64,000 nucleotides of DNA from positions 6,142,001 to 6,206,000 of the forward strand of contig NC_015675.1 of NCBI RefSeq assembly GCF_000176035.2, in the 5' to 3' direction. The stretch comes from Mesorhizobium opportunistum WSM2075 (GTDB taxonomy: Bacteria; Pseudomonadota; Alphaproteobacteria; Rhizobiales; Rhizobiaceae). The position numbers were made by a program, and so were the translations under genes. The stretch's first letter is position 1; each line of letters begins with the position of its first letter. Below are positions 62,674-64,000 of this stretch, piece by piece. The notes beneath the pieces were generated by a model. It did no database searches and was not told the DNA's origin. It saw only the letters and a program-made list of their open reading frames with translations.

Positions 62674-62691
62674 GCTTACGCATTTGTAAGC
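62674..62691. promoter_or_regulatory. Dyad upstream of cytochrome b561 gene
   Basis: GCTTAC-GCATTT-GTAAGC is a perfect 6-bp inverted repeat about 100 bp upstream of the cytochrome start. Its inner TTACG-N4-TGTAA resembles Crp/Fnr-family 14-mers but is not a clean NnrR or FNR site. Confidence 0.45.
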
Positions 62692-62778
62692 CGACGGGCA
62701 TGCGTGTCATGAAAGCACAGCCGCCGCCATGCCGCCTTGACTGTAGCGGCAGGGCTGGTCTCACAGTCTCTTTCGTCG

Positions 62779-63954
62779 CTACCTGGCCTTTTGCGTCGTC
62801 AAGGCCATGCCGTAAGTAAGGAGGAAGCCGACATACGCCAGAATCCATGCAGCGCCCGCGGCATGAACGATCCCGTCATAGGGGATAAAAACAGCAAGTA
62901 TGCGCAACATGGCTGCGATGAGGATCGCGGCGAAGACAACAATCGCTTGCGGTCCGGCCCGGAGTTGCCGACCAGTATGGCCAAGCGTGGCGCGGGCCAT
63001 CACCGCGATCGTCATCGATCCGACCGCGCCGGCGCCCAAAGCATGGAGTCCGGCAGCAATCGGCACCATCGCAGGCATGAAAATCGACGCCGAAATCAGC
63101 CAAAGTCCAACCGGCACGAAGGCGTATGCGAGGTGAAGAATGAGAACGAGCGGATCTCGCAAGGTGCGATCGCCCGCCCATCGCGCCAACCGCCATGCCT
63201 GGCTGGTGGCGGCGGCCGCCAGGAGCAATCCGGAGATATCGCTGTCGGGGGCGAACGTCCAGACACCCAGAGCGATGGCTGAAATGGTCAGAGATGCAAT
63301 GTCAAAACGGTCGAATGGCGTCGGCAGCCTGCCAGGATTTTCGCGCACGAGCCAATTGCGCGTGAAGCTTGGAATGATGCGTCCGCCGATCAGCGAAATG
63401 AGCAGGATCGCCACGGACATGCCGAGCCTGCGGCTGATGTCCGACGTGCCCTGGACATGGGCCTCGATGTGGAATGCGCCGTTGGCGCAGGCCATCACGA
63501 CAAGCGGCAGCAGCACCTTGAGGTTGCGCCAGTTGCGTCCGGCGATGATTTCGCGGGCGGCGGCGGCAGCAACCGCGAACAGAAATGAGCCGTCGATCAC
63601 CGCGGCTGCTTGCCAGCCGATGTCGGCCGAGAAGAAGACAGCGGCGCGCCCGGCAAGCCACAGGACAACCAGCGCCAACAGCGGCAAGCCTTGTACGGGC
63701 AGCCGGCCAGTCCAATTGGGGATGGCGGTCAGCAGGAACCCGGTAACGATCGCCGGCAGATAGCCGAACAGCATCTCGTGGATATGCCAATCGATCGGAA
63801 CAAATACACTGTGGGCTTGGAGCTCGCCCGCATAGATCGGTAGCCAGAGCAGAATCGAGAGCGCGGCATACAGGGACCCAAGGAAGAAGAAGGGCCGGAA
63901 CCCGTAGGAAAGAAAGGCGGGGCCGGAATAGCGCCGCAGACGTGCAATTGCCAT
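62779..63954 (-). CDS. nnrS: NnrS family membrane protein
   Basis: A 391-residue integral membrane protein with about 12 hydrophobic helices. Conserved histidine motifs of NnrS are present: DWHIHEMLFGYLPAIVTGFLLTAIPNWTGR, ACANGAFHIEAHVQG, and GLHALGAGAVGSMTIAVMARATLGHTGR. NnrS binds haem and copper and lessens nitric oxide/nitrosative stress in denitrifiers. The ATG at 63954 has GAGG about 9 bases upstream. It fits the nirK context, removing or tolerating the NO that NirK makes. Confidence 0.93.
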   Translation of the reverse strand: MAIARLRRYSGPAFLSYGFRPFFFLGSLYAALSILLWLPIYAGELQAHSVFVPIDWHIHEMLFGYLPAIVTGFLLTAIPNWTGRLPVQGLPLLALVVLWLAGRAAVFFSADIGWQAAAVIDGSFLFAVAAAAAREIIAGRNWRNLKVLLPLVVMACANGAFHIEAHVQGTSDISRRLGMSVAILLISLIGGRIIPSFTRNWLVRENPGRLPTPFDRFDIASLTISAIALGVWTFAPDSDISGLLLAAAATSQAWRLARWAGDRTLRDPLVLILHLAYAFVPVGLWLISASIFMPAMVPIAAGLHALGAGAVGSMTIAVMARATLGHTGRQLRAGPQAIVVFAAILIAAMLRILAVFIPYDGIVHAAGAAWILAYVGFLLTYGMALTTQKAR

Positions 63955-63986
63955 GACTTGTGTCCTCAGATGACTTGTATCCTCAA
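63953..63986. repeat. 17-bp tandem duplication at the nnrS start
   Basis: ATGACTTGTGTCCTCAG (63953-63969) is followed by ATGACTTGTATCCTCAA (63970-63986), with two mismatches. The duplication includes part of the nnrS start codon and its ribosome-binding site on the other strand. The window ends 14 bp later. Confidence 0.85.
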
Positions 63987-64000
63987 ATAAAAAGAGCCGG

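Noticed and set aside
62573..62848. Upstream extension of the cytochrome b561 frame
   Set aside because: It overlaps the 3' end of nnrS and lacks family similarity; the ATG at 62572 has a good ribosome-binding site.

Overview
The window looks like chromosomal or large-replicon DNA of an alphaproteobacterium of the order Rhizobiales, most likely a Mesorhizobium-type rhizobium. The reasons are the high G+C coding sequence, the many ABC importers with private regulators, the fixGHIS and ccoNOQP clusters with FNR/FixK-type anaeroboxes, nirK-nirV, and a palindromic intergenic repeat of a kind common in Rhizobiales. This assignment is inference from gene content; no rRNA or tRNA gene was seen.

Positions 1-13300 hold a catabolic and import locus. 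It starts with a GMC oxidoreductase remnant, then a dimethylamine/N-methylproline-demethylase-type flavoprotein divergent from an M20 deacylase. A minus-strand series follows in transcription order: NitT/TauA-type substrate-binding protein, permease, ATPase, GMC oxidoreductase, flavin monooxygenase-like protein, RidA, DUF1028 protein, PuuC-like aldehyde dehydrogenase and LysR regulator. The same 15-bp dyad TTAGG-N5-CCTAA lies upstream of both transcription units, which suggests one regulon for a nitrogen-containing substrate.

Positions 13600-16930 carry a DHA2-type efflux pump divergent from a MarR regulator, and a metallo-beta-lactamase-fold lactonase that belongs to the next operon. Positions 16945-21664 hold an Rbs-type sugar importer with a divergent LacI regulator and two LacI-type operators. 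Positions 21733-30070 hold a ROK regulator divergent from a second sugar/polyol ABC operon with two SDR dehydrogenases and a TIM-barrel sugar-phosphate isomerase/epimerase. Positions 30183-34270 hold a LysR regulator divergent from four small redox/stress genes.

Positions 34430-37160 are a scarred region: a palindromic repeat, an aldehyde dehydrogenase, an IS5-family transposase fragment and a pqqE gene that has lost its 5' part, including the radical-SAM cysteines. Positions 37227-44561 hold a type I secretion pair (PrsD/PrsE-like) with its probable substrate, a VCBS-repeat surface protein containing four almost identical 300-bp repeats. A stretch of about 1.2 kb without a recognisable gene follows, then an acetaldehyde-dehydrogenase module (GAF-Fis regulator, AldA-type dehydrogenase, DUF779 protein).

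Positions 48836-63954 form a microaerobic/denitrification block: hemN, fnrN, a hemerythrin, ccoNOQP, fixGHIS, nirK, nirV, a cytochrome b561 and nnrS. Three anaeroboxes of the form TTGAY-N4-RTCAA sit at hemN/fnrN, hemerythrin/ccoN and fixG. A perfect TTGCG-N4-CGCAA NnrR-type box precedes nirK. Together they would make and assemble the high-affinity cbb3 oxidase under low oxygen and reduce nitrite when nitric oxide is sensed.

A recurring oddity runs through the window: short (13-19 bp) tandem duplications placed exactly at gene ends, in four cases copying the stop codon of the preceding gene.
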